Source: an uncultured Saprospiraceae bacterium
GTDB taxonomy: Bacteria; Bacteroidota; Bacteroidia; Chitinophagales; Saprospiraceae
NCBI GenBank assembly: GCA_937959275.1
Contig: CALGLU010000016.1
Coordinates: 1 to 49,465 of the forward strand
Length of the DNA: 49,465 bases
Reading direction: 5' to 3'
The notes below the pieces were generated by a model, which worked only from the letters and a program-made list of their open reading frames with translations, made no database searches and was not told the origin of the DNA. Every line of letters starts with the position of its first letter. Position 1 is the stretch's first letter. Of the stretch, positions 1 to 9,429 are shown piece by piece. The translations under genes and the position numbers were made by a program.

Positions 1-140
1 TGCTTTTGGCGTATTTTGCACATGTACGTCGTTACAGAACCGGCCTTGATAGCTAGGCTATCAGACCGAACCTGCGCCTAGTTCATGCACAAACTACACT
101 CAAATTCAACAAGTCAATATATACTTGACAGAGCACTAGT
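1..140. repeat. MITE-like palindromic repeat, copy 1 (truncated at window start)
   Basis: This non-coding repeat has near-identical relatives at 48054-48196 (inverted) and 38399-38568, and a shorter one at 35440-35545. Its centre is an imperfect palindrome (GAACCGG at 38-44 pairing loosely with CCGAAC at 67-72, around TTGATAGC/GGCTATCA). The right end is CTTGACAGAGCACTAG, the same terminal sequence as the IS630 element at 48193-49465, so it is probably a non-autonomous relative mobilised by IS630-type transposase at TA sites. The copy starts exactly where longer copies have an internal CTAG, so an outer arm is missing at the window edge. Confidence 0.8.
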
Positions 141-213
141 CATAGTTTTGTTTCTAATTTATCGGGTAGTGTACTTTTGAATCAAGAGGAGAGTATTCTA
201 CTATGACTTATAA

Positions 214-1950
214 CTACCAGCCGCCACCGCCTCCACCTCCGCCAAATCCCCCGCCAGAACTCCCACTAAATCCGCCACCACCAGAACCGCCAAAGGCACT
301 CGAAGATGAATCAGCCACTGGGCTACTCGTCATGGTCTTCCCAATCCGACTTGATGAAAATCCCTGATTGAAGGAATGGAAGTCTGGTCGCATCGTCATG
401 CCATCACCATAATACCAACTCGGTGCAGTATTAAAAATGGGACTGACATGAGCAGACCAGGTATCATCAAGACCTAGTGCAACGACATAGGGAAATATTT
501 TATCCAAATACTTTGGATCTCTTTTCAGTATGCGATTTAATTCCTTAGGATCTGGATTTTTTAAGGTTCGTTTTAGTGCATTCAAATGCTCATGTAAGTG
601 AAGTCCTCTATCATTTTTCTTGGGTTTGGACAGATGGATGTAGAAACAAACAATGCTCAGTATCGCCAAGAATCCTGCAGAGGCAAAAGCTTGAAAAATT
701 AGAGCGACAGCGATCATAGCGATCAAAGACAAGATACCCAAAACGATAAATTTACCGCTATGGAATGTTCGCATTGCGTCCTGATCATACAGCTTCATAT
801 CCAACACATCAGTTTTTAAGGCCTTGCCAACTGAAGAAAAGGATTGATACATGTCATTCTCAAGCTCGTGTAAATACACCGTATCACCCGTTTTGAAAAT
901 GGCATTAAAAAATTCTTTTTCGTATGGTGGATGATCAATCGACAAATCTCTTTGCTTTTCAAATCGCATGTCAATACTGCCATCATCTTTTGTAATGGAT
1001 GCCACTTTGAGATAGCCAAGTTCTCCCCAATAAGGAATCAAAGAAATTAGATCTCGTTTGTTCACTTGGAAATCATGAAAGACGCCAATTTCAGGCGGAT
1101 TCAAATCTTCTGGTGGGAAATAGGTAGCTCCCATTGCTTCTGTCTTATTATTTCTTCCCTTTGCATTAAAAAAGTACAAGAGGGCCCCGATTAAAAGAGC
1201 TGGCAAGGGAAACCCAAAGTCTCTAGGATATACTTTTGCAGGCTTTTGCTGGCGATTAATGGAAGCTGATGATGTGGACTTTTTCTGCAAAATTGAATTG
1301 TAATCCAATGCTGAAAAATAGCCTTTTGGCGTTTTAAATGCGATTGTCAAGCCTTGGCCTTTTCCCAATTCACCTCTGGAAGAACCTCTAATCATGCGGT
1401 CCTTATATTGGATGTTTGCATGTTGAGCACTAGATTGTTTATCAGTAAACGCTGCAATATCCTGTGGAGAAAGTTCTAGATCTGTAGGCAACTCAATCGT
1501 GAATGATACATCTTTAATGTTCTCCTTCCATTGATTACCCATTAACGACCAGTAGAATTCATCATGCCCATCATATGGCGTAATTCCATTTTTCACTGTG
1601 TAGGAAATGGAATATGATTGAAGTCCCTTTACATATTTATCAGCACTTCCCAATCTGATTTCTACCTCATTTCTCTTCTTCGTGATCTTACGGTTTGTGT
1701 TTCCCGTATTGATATTTGAAATACTCACTGTCTGGGTTTGACTTCCTACATCTCTATTCGTTGTGATCGTTCGAAAGATACCACGCATCTTTTTTGAGAA
1801 ATCAACATCTATGTTCTCAGTCACATCAAATGAGCCATCATCTTTCAACTGGATGGCAATATCATACTGTTCGATTTCAAAGTCTTGGCTGGATACGTTG
1901 AGTGATAAAAATATCAACAAGCATGCAGTCAGTGTTTTGGAAAATGTCAT
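214..1950 (-). CDS. DUF2207 family membrane protein
   Basis: The 578-residue protein opens with a signal peptide (about residues 1-21, ending in SSQ). It is followed by the DUF2207 beta-rich extracytoplasmic domain (roughly 24-210, starting FEIEQYDIAIQL), one membrane segment at about 250-265 and a pair at about 402-445. The C-terminus is a glycine/serine-rich tail ending in GGGGGGGGW. This order and the glycine tail are typical of DUF2207 proteins, whose biochemical role is unknown. It stands alone on the minus strand; the next gene is divergent after 344 bases. The ATG start gives a good signal peptide. Family assignment is firm, function unknown. Confidence 0.85.
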   Translation of the reverse strand: MTFSKTLTACLLIFLSLNVSSQDFEIEQYDIAIQLKDDGSFDVTENIDVDFSKKMRGIFRTITTNRDVGSQTQTVSISNINTGNTNRKITKKRNEVEIRLGSADKYVKGLQSYSISYTVKNGITPYDGHDEFYWSLMGNQWKENIKDVSFTIELPTDLELSPQDIAAFTDKQSSAQHANIQYKDRMIRGSSRGELGKGQGLTIAFKTPKGYFSALDYNSILQKKSTSSASINRQQKPAKVYPRDFGFPLPALLIGALLYFFNAKGRNNKTEAMGATYFPPEDLNPPEIGVFHDFQVNKRDLISLIPYWGELGYLKVASITKDDGSIDMRFEKQRDLSIDHPPYEKEFFNAIFKTGDTVYLHELENDMYQSFSSVGKALKTDVLDMKLYDQDAMRTFHSGKFIVLGILSLIAMIAVALIFQAFASAGFLAILSIVCFYIHLSKPKKNDRGLHLHEHLNALKRTLKNPDPKELNRILKRDPKYLDKIFPYVVALGLDDTWSAHVSPIFNTAPSWYYGDGMTMRPDFHSFNQGFSSSRIGKTMTSSPVADSSSSAFGGSGGGGFSGSSGGGFGGGGGGGGW

Positions 1951-2294
1951 TTTATTGGTTTCTCTAAAAACACCTTAAGCGACGACATTAGTTCCAAATC
2001 CAAACGGTAGTTTTTAGTATGCAAAATTCATTCTCTGATGTTTTTTCTAAACATCCTCAGTTGAAGATCTTTGCTGAGGTCGATTGAGTAACAGAATTCT
2101 GTGATTTTTTGATTTAACAGAATACTGTGATGTGACAAGTATAGACATCCAGCATCTTTGAAGAGAATTATAAAAAATCATAAACCAACTCGCGAGACTT
2201 TCATCATGATCTTCAAAAATTCAACTAAACAAATTGAATCACAGTTTTAAAAAACCTTTAGGTAAGTAAACACCTAGTAACAAAATCAAATACA
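1951..2294. promoter_or_regulatory. Divergent intergenic region with two 17-bp direct repeats
   Basis: No gene is seen here. Two near-identical direct repeats, TAACAGAATTCTGTGAT (2089-2105) and TAACAGAATACTGTGAT (2115-2131), lie 26 bp apart, and the first contains the palindrome ACAGAATTCTGT. A small inverted repeat (CCTCAG at 2054 with CTGAGG at 2073-2078) lies just upstream. The arrangement suggests a two-site operator for the flanking divergent genes, but no known regulator was recognised. Confidence 0.4.
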
Positions 2295-3497
2295 ATGAAA
2301 AAATTAATACTATTCATTTATGCAGTATGTGTATGGAGTATGACTTCAGCACAACAAATAGAGACGGAAATTAATGATATCGATAATGATGGTCATGTCA
2401 CATTGAAAATGACAACATCTAATCCGAATCCAGGGGAACTCAGACTTGGTTTCGATCCAATTACAAAACAAGCAATTCTCGGAACCGTATCGGATACGGA
2501 TATGTCAATGTACACTGATAATGAAGAACGAATGAGAATTACAAGTCAAGGTAGGGTCGGAATTGGGACAAGTAACCCAACTCAAGCTGTGCATATAGCA
2601 GGGGAAGGCGCAGGCAATACAATCATGAGATTATCACATGATAATCTAAATACGGTAGGATCTAGACAAATAGGTATAGAAATGTATAGCCCTGGTAATG
2701 GTCCAAGTGCTGATGATCGAGATTGGCGAATGGTTAATAAACTGTCTGGTTTAGCATTTGAAACCGCATTGAATCAAAATAACATTTTTGACGAAATTTT
2801 TAGAATGGGAGTGAGTGGGAGTAATACCTTTAGCTTTTTCCAATCGACAGTGGGCATAGGGCGCTTCCCAGGTCGAGTCTTAGATGTCCAAGAAGATACA
2901 GATGATCTCGTAGCAAGATTTGCCCAGAGATCTCAAGGTGCTGTAGGTCTGGAGCTGGTTCGTCAAAATGGTTCTGTAAATAACACGAATCGAGACTGGC
3001 AGATATTAAATGACGATATAGGTATATTTACGATTGGTGATGCTACTAATGGAACGAATTACAGGACTCAATTTAGGCTGTCACCCACAGTCGCTTCTGT
3101 AGATGCGCATTTTCGTCCGATGGTGGATAATACCTTTGATTTAGGCTCTTCTACAGAAAGATGGGATGATGTCTATGCGACCAATCCCATCATTAATACT
3201 TCTGACATTAGAGAGAAGAAAGAGATACATGCCATCGAGTATGGCTTAGAAACAGTAAAAAAACTCAGACCAGTTAGCTACTATTGGAAGTCAGGAGATA
3301 CCGATAAAAAACTTGGTCTGATTGCGCAAGAAGTATTAGAAATTATCCCTGAAGTCGTCAATGTCCCTGAAGATGAAGAGGGATTGTATGGTATGTCTTA
3401 TTCAGAATTGGTTCCGGTTTTAATCCAATCAATCCAAGAACTAAGTGAACTCGTAAAGACGCAGGAAGAAAGAATTTTGAAATTAGAAAACGACTAA
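2295..3497 (+). CDS. Secreted tail-fibre-like protein with S74 intramolecular chaperone domain
   Basis: The 400-residue protein has an N-terminal signal peptide (MKKLILFIYAVCVWSMTSAQ). A beta-rich middle part contains the GRVGIGTSNPTQAVHIAG motif usual before S74 modules. The C-terminal peptidase S74/endosialidase-chaperone domain (about residues 295-380) has the landmarks FDLGSSTERWDDVYA, SDIREKKEI and LGLIAQEVLEIIPEVV, followed by a short coiled coil. In phages S74 self-cleaves after trimerisation; in Bacteroidota such proteins are common secreted or surface proteins of unknown role. The gene is monocistronic, with a hairpin downstream at 3622-3655. Family confident, role unknown. Confidence 0.85.
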   Translation: MKKLILFIYAVCVWSMTSAQQIETEINDIDNDGHVTLKMTTSNPNPGELRLGFDPITKQAILGTVSDTDMSMYTDNEERMRITSQGRVGIGTSNPTQAVHIAGEGAGNTIMRLSHDNLNTVGSRQIGIEMYSPGNGPSADDRDWRMVNKLSGLAFETALNQNNIFDEIFRMGVSGSNTFSFFQSTVGIGRFPGRVLDVQEDTDDLVARFAQRSQGAVGLELVRQNGSVNNTNRDWQILNDDIGIFTIGDATNGTNYRTQFRLSPTVASVDAHFRPMVDNTFDLGSSTERWDDVYATNPIINTSDIREKKEIHAIEYGLETVKKLRPVSYYWKSGDTDKKLGLIAQEVLEIIPEVVNVPEDEEGLYGMSYSELVPVLIQSIQELSELVKTQEERILKLEND

Positions 3498-3621
3498 ATA
3501 TTCCATTTTTAATCTAAAATTATGAGCCACTTAAATACAACACACTCATCTTTGAACTTCGAAATGAAATCGAAATGATCAAACATAATTAGTCTCTCAT
3601 TAATCCTTAATCACTGTGTTA

Positions 3622-3655
3622 AACGGGATATAGTTCTTAGGAATTATATCCCGTT
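3622..3655. terminator. 11-bp stem hairpin between S74 gene and TPR kinase gene
   Basis: AACGGGATATA (3622-3632) and TATATCCCGTT (3645-3655) are perfect complements with a 12-nt loop. No clean T-run follows on either strand, so it may be a weak terminator of the S74 gene or a control element only 30 bases before the start of the kinase gene at 3686. Confidence 0.5.
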
Positions 3656-3685
3656 AATTAAAAAAATCAGATATTCGACTACTTA

Positions 3686-5806
3686 ATGGGTACTTCTAAA
3701 TGGCTTCTTAATAAAAATGTGTGGGTCTTGCGGATAGCGAGTCTGTGTCTTTATTTGTGTTTTACAATATCTCAACTGTATGGTCAAGGACAGGAAGACA
3801 GTTTGCAACTACAGCTGAAACAAGCGACGACTTGGAAAGAAAAGATAAATGCACATCAGGATCTTGCCTATTATTACGTCAGATCCGATTCTTCTCAAGT
3901 AATGAGACACATTAATGCCATGCAAGGTATTGCGAGAAGAGAAAAGAATGATTTAGGATTCTATCAAAGCTACATGTCATTAGCATCTTTTTACACCCAT
4001 TTAAGTCAATACGATTTAGCTAAACAGGCCCTTGACAATGGTTATGCCTATTCTCTAAAGATCAATGAACCAGAGAAGACATCGGCTATTTTAGGAAATA
4101 TGGGTGTATTAAAATATTATCTGAATGAATTGGATAGTGCGAAATATTATCTGGACACAGCCTATCAAATAAAGAGGACCTTGCCCAATATTGATTCTTC
4201 TAATTTATCTAGAAATTTAAATTCACTAGCAGTTATTAGTGCCGATTTAGATTTATACGAAGAGGCCATTGCATATCAAACGCAAGCTCTTGAAATATCA
4301 AAATCTATTGGCGAACATTCGAGTTATCTCAGAGCATTGAGCGGAATTGCTGGTTTGTATTCTAAATTAAATGAAACCGAAAAATCTTTAGACTATGAGT
4401 ATCAGGTATACCATTTAGCAAAGAAAATTAGTGATTCAGACGCTATTGGCGTATCTGCTCGAAATATAGGTATGAAGCATTTGGATACGAATAAGTTGGA
4501 CTCTGCATACTTTTATTTTAATACTTCAATAGAGTATTTTACTAAAGTTGGATCTAAAAAGGGATTAGCAGAAGCGAATCTATCAATGGGTGATTTGTAT
4601 CGAGAAAAGTCAGCCTTGGATTTAGGTATGCAGTACTATAATCAAGCAATTCGATATGCCAATGAAATTAGTGATGATAGAGTATTAGCAGGCGCCAAAA
4701 AAAATGCAGGACTTATATTGCTCAAGCAAAAAAAATATATCCAATCAAAAGCTTTGTTGGAAGAGGGCTTACAACTCTATGAGGATCTGGGTAATACATC
4801 TGGTATTCAGGAATCACTATTAGCATTGACTAATTTTTACAAATTACAGAACAATTGGAAAGTCGCATTTTTATATTATGATCGACATAACAATCTCTCT
4901 GACTCAATCAATAATGAAAAATTTAATGCTGATGTGAAGAATCTTCAAATTAGATACGAAACAGATAAAAAGGATTCTCAAATAAAAAATCAAGGTATCA
5001 CCATACAATCCCAAAAGATGCAAAGGAATTCTATCATTGCAGGTTCCTTATTATTGCTTGTTAGTGCTACCTTATTAATTTGGCAGTTAATGCAACAAGC
5101 AAAAAAGAATCGATTAATATTTAATCAAGAAAATCAATTACAAGAACAACATATTGTACATCTAGAAAAAGAAAATAAAATACTAGCTATGTCCTCAATG
5201 ATCGAAGGCCAAGAATCTGAACGCAAACGAATCGCACAAGACCTTCACGACGGACTTGGGGGATTATTAGCAACAATAAAAGTAAAATTCAATATTATCC
5301 AAAAAGAACTTAGAGAGTTAGAGTCCATGGATGTCTATCAACGAACAAGTAGTATGATTGATGATGCCTGTACAGAAGTAAGAAAGATTGCGCATAATAT
5401 GATGCCTGACTCATTGACCAAACTCGGCTTGATAGAAGCAGTCCGAGATATCGCGGAGTATACGAGTGACATAAATATTAAAGTCATAAATCTAGGTACA
5501 CATCAGATGACAGAGACGCAGGACATTATGATCTATCGGATCATACAGGAGTTTATAAGCAACACTAGAAAACATGCAAAAGCTGCACAAATCATCGTAC
5601 AGTTTTCTTCTGATGATCATCATTCAATTATTTATTTAGAAGATGATGGGCTAGGGTTTGATCCGAGCTCAATGTCTACGTCTAAGGGTTTAGGACTAAA
5701 AAGTATGGAGTCAAGAATTAATTTTCTGGGAGGCACGCACGAACTAGACTCTACATTAGGGATTGGAACGACACTTCAAATGTGGATTCCCAGAAAAATT
5801 ATGTGA
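3686..5806 (+). CDS. TPR sensor histidine kinase (HisKA_3/HATPase_c, NarL/LytS-like architecture)
   Basis: The 706-residue protein has a signal peptide or N-terminal membrane segment (residues about 12-33, ending LYGQ), then periplasmic tetratricopeptide repeats (about 55-410). A membrane segment follows at about 449-469, then a coiled coil, a HisKA_3 dimerisation helix with phospho-acceptor H521 in ERKRIAQDLHDGLGG, and a HATPase_c domain with the N-box EFISNTRKHAKA and G-boxes DDGLGFD and KGLGLKSM. This is the common Bacteroidota class of two-component kinases that pair with LuxR-type regulators. No response regulator gene lies beside it, so it appears to be an orphan here. The input signal is unknown. 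Confidence 0.92.
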   Translation: MGTSKWLLNKNVWVLRIASLCLYLCFTISQLYGQGQEDSLQLQLKQATTWKEKINAHQDLAYYYVRSDSSQVMRHINAMQGIARREKNDLGFYQSYMSLASFYTHLSQYDLAKQALDNGYAYSLKINEPEKTSAILGNMGVLKYYLNELDSAKYYLDTAYQIKRTLPNIDSSNLSRNLNSLAVISADLDLYEEAIAYQTQALEISKSIGEHSSYLRALSGIAGLYSKLNETEKSLDYEYQVYHLAKKISDSDAIGVSARNIGMKHLDTNKLDSAYFYFNTSIEYFTKVGSKKGLAEANLSMGDLYREKSALDLGMQYYNQAIRYANEISDDRVLAGAKKNAGLILLKQKKYIQSKALLEEGLQLYEDLGNTSGIQESLLALTNFYKLQNNWKVAFLYYDRHNNLSDSINNEKFNADVKNLQIRYETDKKDSQIKNQGITIQSQKMQRNSIIAGSLLLLVSATLLIWQLMQQAKKNRLIFNQENQLQEQHIVHLEKENKILAMSSMIEGQESERKRIAQDLHDGLGGLLATIKVKFNIIQKELRELESMDVYQRTSSMIDDACTEVRKIAHNMMPDSLTKLGLIEAVRDIAEYTSDINIKVINLGTHQMTETQDIMIYRIIQEFISNTRKHAKAAQIIVQFSSDDHHSIIYLEDDGLGFDPSSMSTSKGLGLKSMESRINFLGGTHELDSTLGIGTTLQMWIPRKIM

Positions 5807-5993
5807 AGAATCAAGGTGTTGTCACCGGTCAAAAGCTCATCTTGTCGAGTATATTCGCTCAGTAAGGTATATCCAAAACAATAGTAACAATAATGGATTG
5901 TCTAACACATATAGGCTACTTTAACTTAAAGCCTTACATCACTTCAATGACTCGTTTCCTAATTTATTACAATTGAATCTATATATTTAGACT

Positions 5994-6275
5994 ATGGTAG
6001 GAATTCTAGCAACATTAAAAATTAAAGAAGGAGCTGGTGCTGCTTTTGAAGCAGTAGCCAATCAACTTGTAGAGAAAGTCAATAGCAACGAAGAAGGTGT
6101 TATATACTATGATCTGTATAAGCAAGATGATACAACCTATGTTTTCTTTGAGAGATATAAGGATGAAGAGGCCAAGGATGCTCATGGTAAGACGGACTAC
6201 TTTAAAGAGATCGGGGCACAGATGGGAGCCTTTTTAACTGCCAAGCCTGATATAAAGATTTTGGAGACAGTATAG
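5994..6275 (+). CDS. ABM-superfamily quinol monooxygenase-like protein (YgiN type)
   Basis: This 93-residue single-domain protein matches the dimeric alpha/beta ABM fold: an opening MVGILATLKIKEG strand, a helix with FEAVANQLVEKVNSNEEG, strands VIYYDLYKQDD and YVFFERYKDEEA, then H-G-KTDYFKEIG and a final ILETV strand. Family members oxidise quinols or aromatic substrates without cofactors, or bind small ligands; the substrate cannot be read from the sequence. It is monocistronic, 187 bases after the kinase gene and without obvious linkage to it. Confidence 0.85.
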   Translation: MVGILATLKIKEGAGAAFEAVANQLVEKVNSNEEGVIYYDLYKQDDTTYVFFERYKDEEAKDAHGKTDYFKEIGAQMGAFLTAKPDIKILETV

Positions 6276-6304
6276 TTTTTAAATGAATTTTGAAATTCGT
6301 GCTG

Positions 6305-6516
6305 GTTGGTGTAAACCCAATATCGTTTAGTTAGTGTTAGGGGTATTCAATTGAAATTCATTTGTCATGATTTTCACCAAAAATCCCACCAAATGAAGAC
6401 GTTCTCTAACCATTCTACGCGGCACTTCTTGCCTGTCCGGCAGGCAGGCCGCGCTACAATCATGTCGCACTTTCAGCGCTTATATTTCCTTAACTAAACG
6501 ACATTGGTGGTAAACC
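6305..6516. repeat. Candidate small MITE with 25-30 bp inverted ends
   Basis: The left end (6305-6334, containing AATATCGTTTAGTTAG) and right end (6490-6516, TTAACTAAACGACATT) are imperfect inverted repeats that extend into GTTGGTGTAAACCC on the left and GGTGGTAAACC on the right. The about 210-bp interior has no coding potential and holds the GCCTG palindrome at 6431-6449. The layout suggests a non-autonomous transposon remnant; no related transposase was recognised in the window. Confidence 0.45.
6431..6449. repeat. GCCTG-type palindromic repeat, copy A
   Basis: GCCTGTCCGGCAGGCAGGC is a GC-rich palindromic unit in an AT-rich intergenic region. Similar units occur at 44177-44194 and 45636-45655. 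Such REP-like units are scattered between genes in many Bacteroidota. Confidence 0.6.
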
Positions 6517-6550
6517 TATAATCGAGTAAGTATATTAATAGAATTACAGG

Positions 6551-8167
6551 CTATCTTCGTAATGTAACACCCCCTGAAAATGACCTTTCCTTGCCGTCAT
6601 CCATTACGAGATTGACACTATACATATAGACTCCAGATTCAGCTTTCTCAGTACCGATTCGTCCGTCCCAACCGTCTTCTTCACTATGTGGCATAAGTTC
6701 TTGTTTGGTGAACACTTGATTCCCCCAACGATCAAAAATGGTTAAATTTTTAATTTGAATTAAATCTACTCCTCCACTGATTGAAAAAAAATCGTTGACA
6801 CCATCTCCATTGGGAGAAAAAACATTGGGAGCATATACATGATAATAAGCTAAGGTTAGATTCACGGTGCTATCACAACCAATACTGGACATAATCGTCT
6901 CTCGATACATTCCTTGCTGATTAAAGGAAACCTGTCCAATGTCATAAGATTCAGAAGGGAAAATTTTTATGGATACACTGTCCCCTTTGTTAGTATCAAC
7001 AGTAAGGTCAAGTTCAATAATGCTATCACAATTATTGACTGTTTTTAAGGTGTCCCAATACATACCAGCTTGTATGAGTTGTTGATTTCCAAATCGATAA
7101 ACATCTCCTTCGCAAATAGTTTGAGCCATAACAGTCGTTACTTTTGGAATCTTATAGCCAAACGTTTTTGTGGCGACACACCCTTCTTTACTTTCGAAAA
7201 CAACATGATAATTTCCATCACCTGGTGGATTTAGTAAAGCTGCATCTGTCTCCTCTGGCAAGGCAATACCATTTTTATACCATTGGTAACTTAAGGTATC
7301 ATAATCGGCTATTTCTAAGCTTAGATTGTTAGAGCAAAGTTCACCAGATCGTTGAATGTCAAATTCAAAAGCAGACTGTTCGGCTAAAATTAAATTATCA
7401 AAAAAGTAATAGGGGCTAAAACTCACGGCTCGGTTAGGGCAATCAGGTCCAATGGCAATTGCATATATATCTTGTGATGGTGTGACAATAATTTCTTTTT
7501 GAAGCCACGTAAACGTACCCGATGCAATTACAGAACCTAAGTTTATCCAATCTGGACTATTGGTTGGGCACCCAAATGTATTGTCACCATTCCCAAAAGG
7601 TAAATGATCACAATTGGTCGTCCCAAAAAAGCTAACGTTAATATCCGGTGAAAAAGGTTGAAGGGTAAATCCGATATGGAATTGAAATTTATAAGAAACG
7701 CCAGCACGCAATGGGCCAGTCAAGCAAGCGCCCGCATATTCTTTCCAATTGGGATTAGAATTAGTCTCTGTTTCACTAGCTTGGTCAAAACGACCATCCC
7801 GAAACCCTATCGCTCCTTCTCCATCAGGAACCGGTAAAGGCATAGGCAAATCATCCGCACCTAAGAATCGGCAGGTGTGGATGTAATCTGTCGTGGTAGC
7901 AGACGCTTGAATCCATACATCAGCACATTCTATTTGGGAGCGATTAGCGGGGCAGCAAGATTTATCTTCAAAAGACGGGTTGGGAATGAGGGAAACTTGT
8001 TTAAAGATTGGGCAGAAACAATCAGGATCATTTTGGTCAGCCAATCCATCTCCATCATCATCAATTGTATTGTTACAGACTTCGACCTGTTGAGCAAGTA
8101 GCGGTGTGGCAAGCAGCCCAATACATACTATATTTAGTATCAAATAGTGTCGAATAATCAAATTCAC
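6551..8167 (-). CDS. T9SS-exported protein with gliding-motility-associated C-terminal (CHU_C) domain
   Basis: The 538-residue protein starts at a GTG, with a signal peptide (MNLIIRHYLILNIVCIGLLA, cleaved near LLAQQ). Next comes a short calcium-binding-type stretch (CNNTIDDDGDGLADQNDPDC, about 32-51) found in MopE-like proteins. A carbohydrate-binding-like jelly-roll region follows (about 60-265), then Ig/PKD-like repeats (about 270-440). The C-terminal type B sorting domain includes the motifs NVFSPNGDGVNDFF, IFDRWGNQVF and WDGR. CHU_C domains direct export by the type IX secretion system and anchoring at the cell surface. Ligand unknown. The gene is monocistronic. Confidence 0.85.
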   Translation of the reverse strand: MNLIIRHYLILNIVCIGLLATPLLAQQVEVCNNTIDDDGDGLADQNDPDCFCPIFKQVSLIPNPSFEDKSCCPANRSQIECADVWIQASATTTDYIHTCRFLGADDLPMPLPVPDGEGAIGFRDGRFDQASETETNSNPNWKEYAGACLTGPLRAGVSYKFQFHIGFTLQPFSPDINVSFFGTTNCDHLPFGNGDNTFGCPTNSPDWINLGSVIASGTFTWLQKEIIVTPSQDIYAIAIGPDCPNRAVSFSPYYFFDNLILAEQSAFEFDIQRSGELCSNNLSLEIADYDTLSYQWYKNGIALPEETDAALLNPPGDGNYHVVFESKEGCVATKTFGYKIPKVTTVMAQTICEGDVYRFGNQQLIQAGMYWDTLKTVNNCDSIIELDLTVDTNKGDSVSIKIFPSESYDIGQVSFNQQGMYRETIMSSIGCDSTVNLTLAYYHVYAPNVFSPNGDGVNDFFSISGGVDLIQIKNLTIFDRWGNQVFTKQELMPHSEEDGWDGRIGTEKAESGVYMYSVNLVMDDGKERSFSGGVTLRR

Positions 8168-8560
8168 TTTGTTAAAGTAGAAAGAATACTAAGAGGTTTC
8201 TATTTCTCGTATGGAATAATAATAGAATGACTGGAAACAGTGAGTTTGTGCATATCACAAATTGCGTAAACAATATTAAATTCCAATGGGCTTGGGCGCA
8301 CTCTAAATTCCTCAAAGGGACAACTGCGCAGGTATCCTTTAAGAATATAAGGGACATGGATGATTAATTTGACTTTAATGAAATGTAATTTGTGTTGATA
8401 GTTTGGTTTGATCCGAATGATCCAAATTTTTAGTATTTTAAAGATTCAAACCACATCGCACAATTGAAATTGATCTCAACGACTCTATGTATTTCCTTCA
8501 AACGATATACATGTAAAGCCTTATCGCTGGCAAACTTTCAGCCGCGCAAACACAATAGAT
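8168..8560. other. Intergenic region, nothing recognised
   Basis: These 393 bases separate the divergent T9SS cargo gene and TSUP permease gene. They are AT-rich with no convincing reading frame, repeat or RNA structure. Promoters for both neighbours presumably lie here but cannot be pinned down by eye. Confidence 0.4.
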
Positions 8561-9418
8561 ATGATTAAAATACTTTGGCTTGCCTTGATCGGTCTTTCTA
8601 TTTGGTTTGCCATAGTTTTAGCCAGAGACTTCTTAGCCCATCGAGATTCATTGGAAGATAGCAGTTGGCTAAAAACTTCGATTATCGGTTTCGTGACCAA
8701 TTTTTTTGATGTGCTTGGTATCGGTGCATTTGCACCGCAAACGGCCCTGCTTAAGTTCACTAAGCAAACCACCGACAAACATATTCCTGGAACAATGAAT
8801 GTGGCGAATACGCTTCCGGTTTTATTTCAGGCATTGATCTTTATAACCATTATTGAAGTAGAGCCGACAACATTGGTATTGATGTTCATATCGGCTGCCC
8901 TTGGAGCAGTATTAGGAGCGGGCGTGGTCGCAAAGATGTCTGAAAAAAAGATTCGAATCGTCATGGGCTTCGCTCTTTTGGTCACAGCGTTTTTTATGGT
9001 GGCGACGAGTTTGGAATGGATAGAGGGTGGAGGAGAGGCCATCGGACTCAGAAATGGGAAACTGGCCATTGCCGTCATCGTCAATTTTGGTTTGGGTGCT
9101 TTGATGACTGCGGGTATTGGTTTATATGCACCTTGTATGGCTTTGGTTTTTGCGCTGGGCATGTCGCCGCAAGTGGCTTTTCCTATCATGATGGGGTCTT
9201 GCGCTTTTTTGATGCCGCCAGCTTCGGTGCGCTTTATTCGAGAAAAAGCCTATAATCGAAAAGCTGCCGTTGCCATGGCCATACCTGGTATTGTGGCTGT
9301 TGGTATTGCAGCTTTTATTGTCAAGTCTTTACCCTTGGATGTGCTTCGCTGGGTTGTTGTCGTTGTTATACTTTATACTGCCGGGGTCATGCTGCATGCA
9401 GGATTTACCAAAAAGTAG
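8561..9418 (+). CDS. TSUP (TauE/SafE) family membrane permease
   Basis: The 285-residue integral membrane protein has about eight hydrophobic helices and the TSUP internal duplication: SIIGFVTNFFDVLGIGAFAP in the first half (about 42-61) and AVIVNFGLGALMTAGIGLYAP in the second (about 172-192). TSUP permeases move sulfite, sulfonates or other small organic anions; the substrate is not clear here. The stop lies 11 bases from the convergent end of the gamma-glutamyltransferase gene. It is monocistronic. Confidence 0.82.
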   Translation: MIKILWLALIGLSIWFAIVLARDFLAHRDSLEDSSWLKTSIIGFVTNFFDVLGIGAFAPQTALLKFTKQTTDKHIPGTMNVANTLPVLFQALIFITIIEVEPTTLVLMFISAALGAVLGAGVVAKMSEKKIRIVMGFALLVTAFFMVATSLEWIEGGGEAIGLRNGKLAIAVIVNFGLGALMTAGIGLYAPCMALVFALGMSPQVAFPIMMGSCAFLMPPASVRFIREKAYNRKAAVAMAIPGIVAVGIAAFIVKSLPLDVLRWVVVVVILYTAGVMLHAGFTKK

Positions 9419-9429
9419 TCATGATTAAA

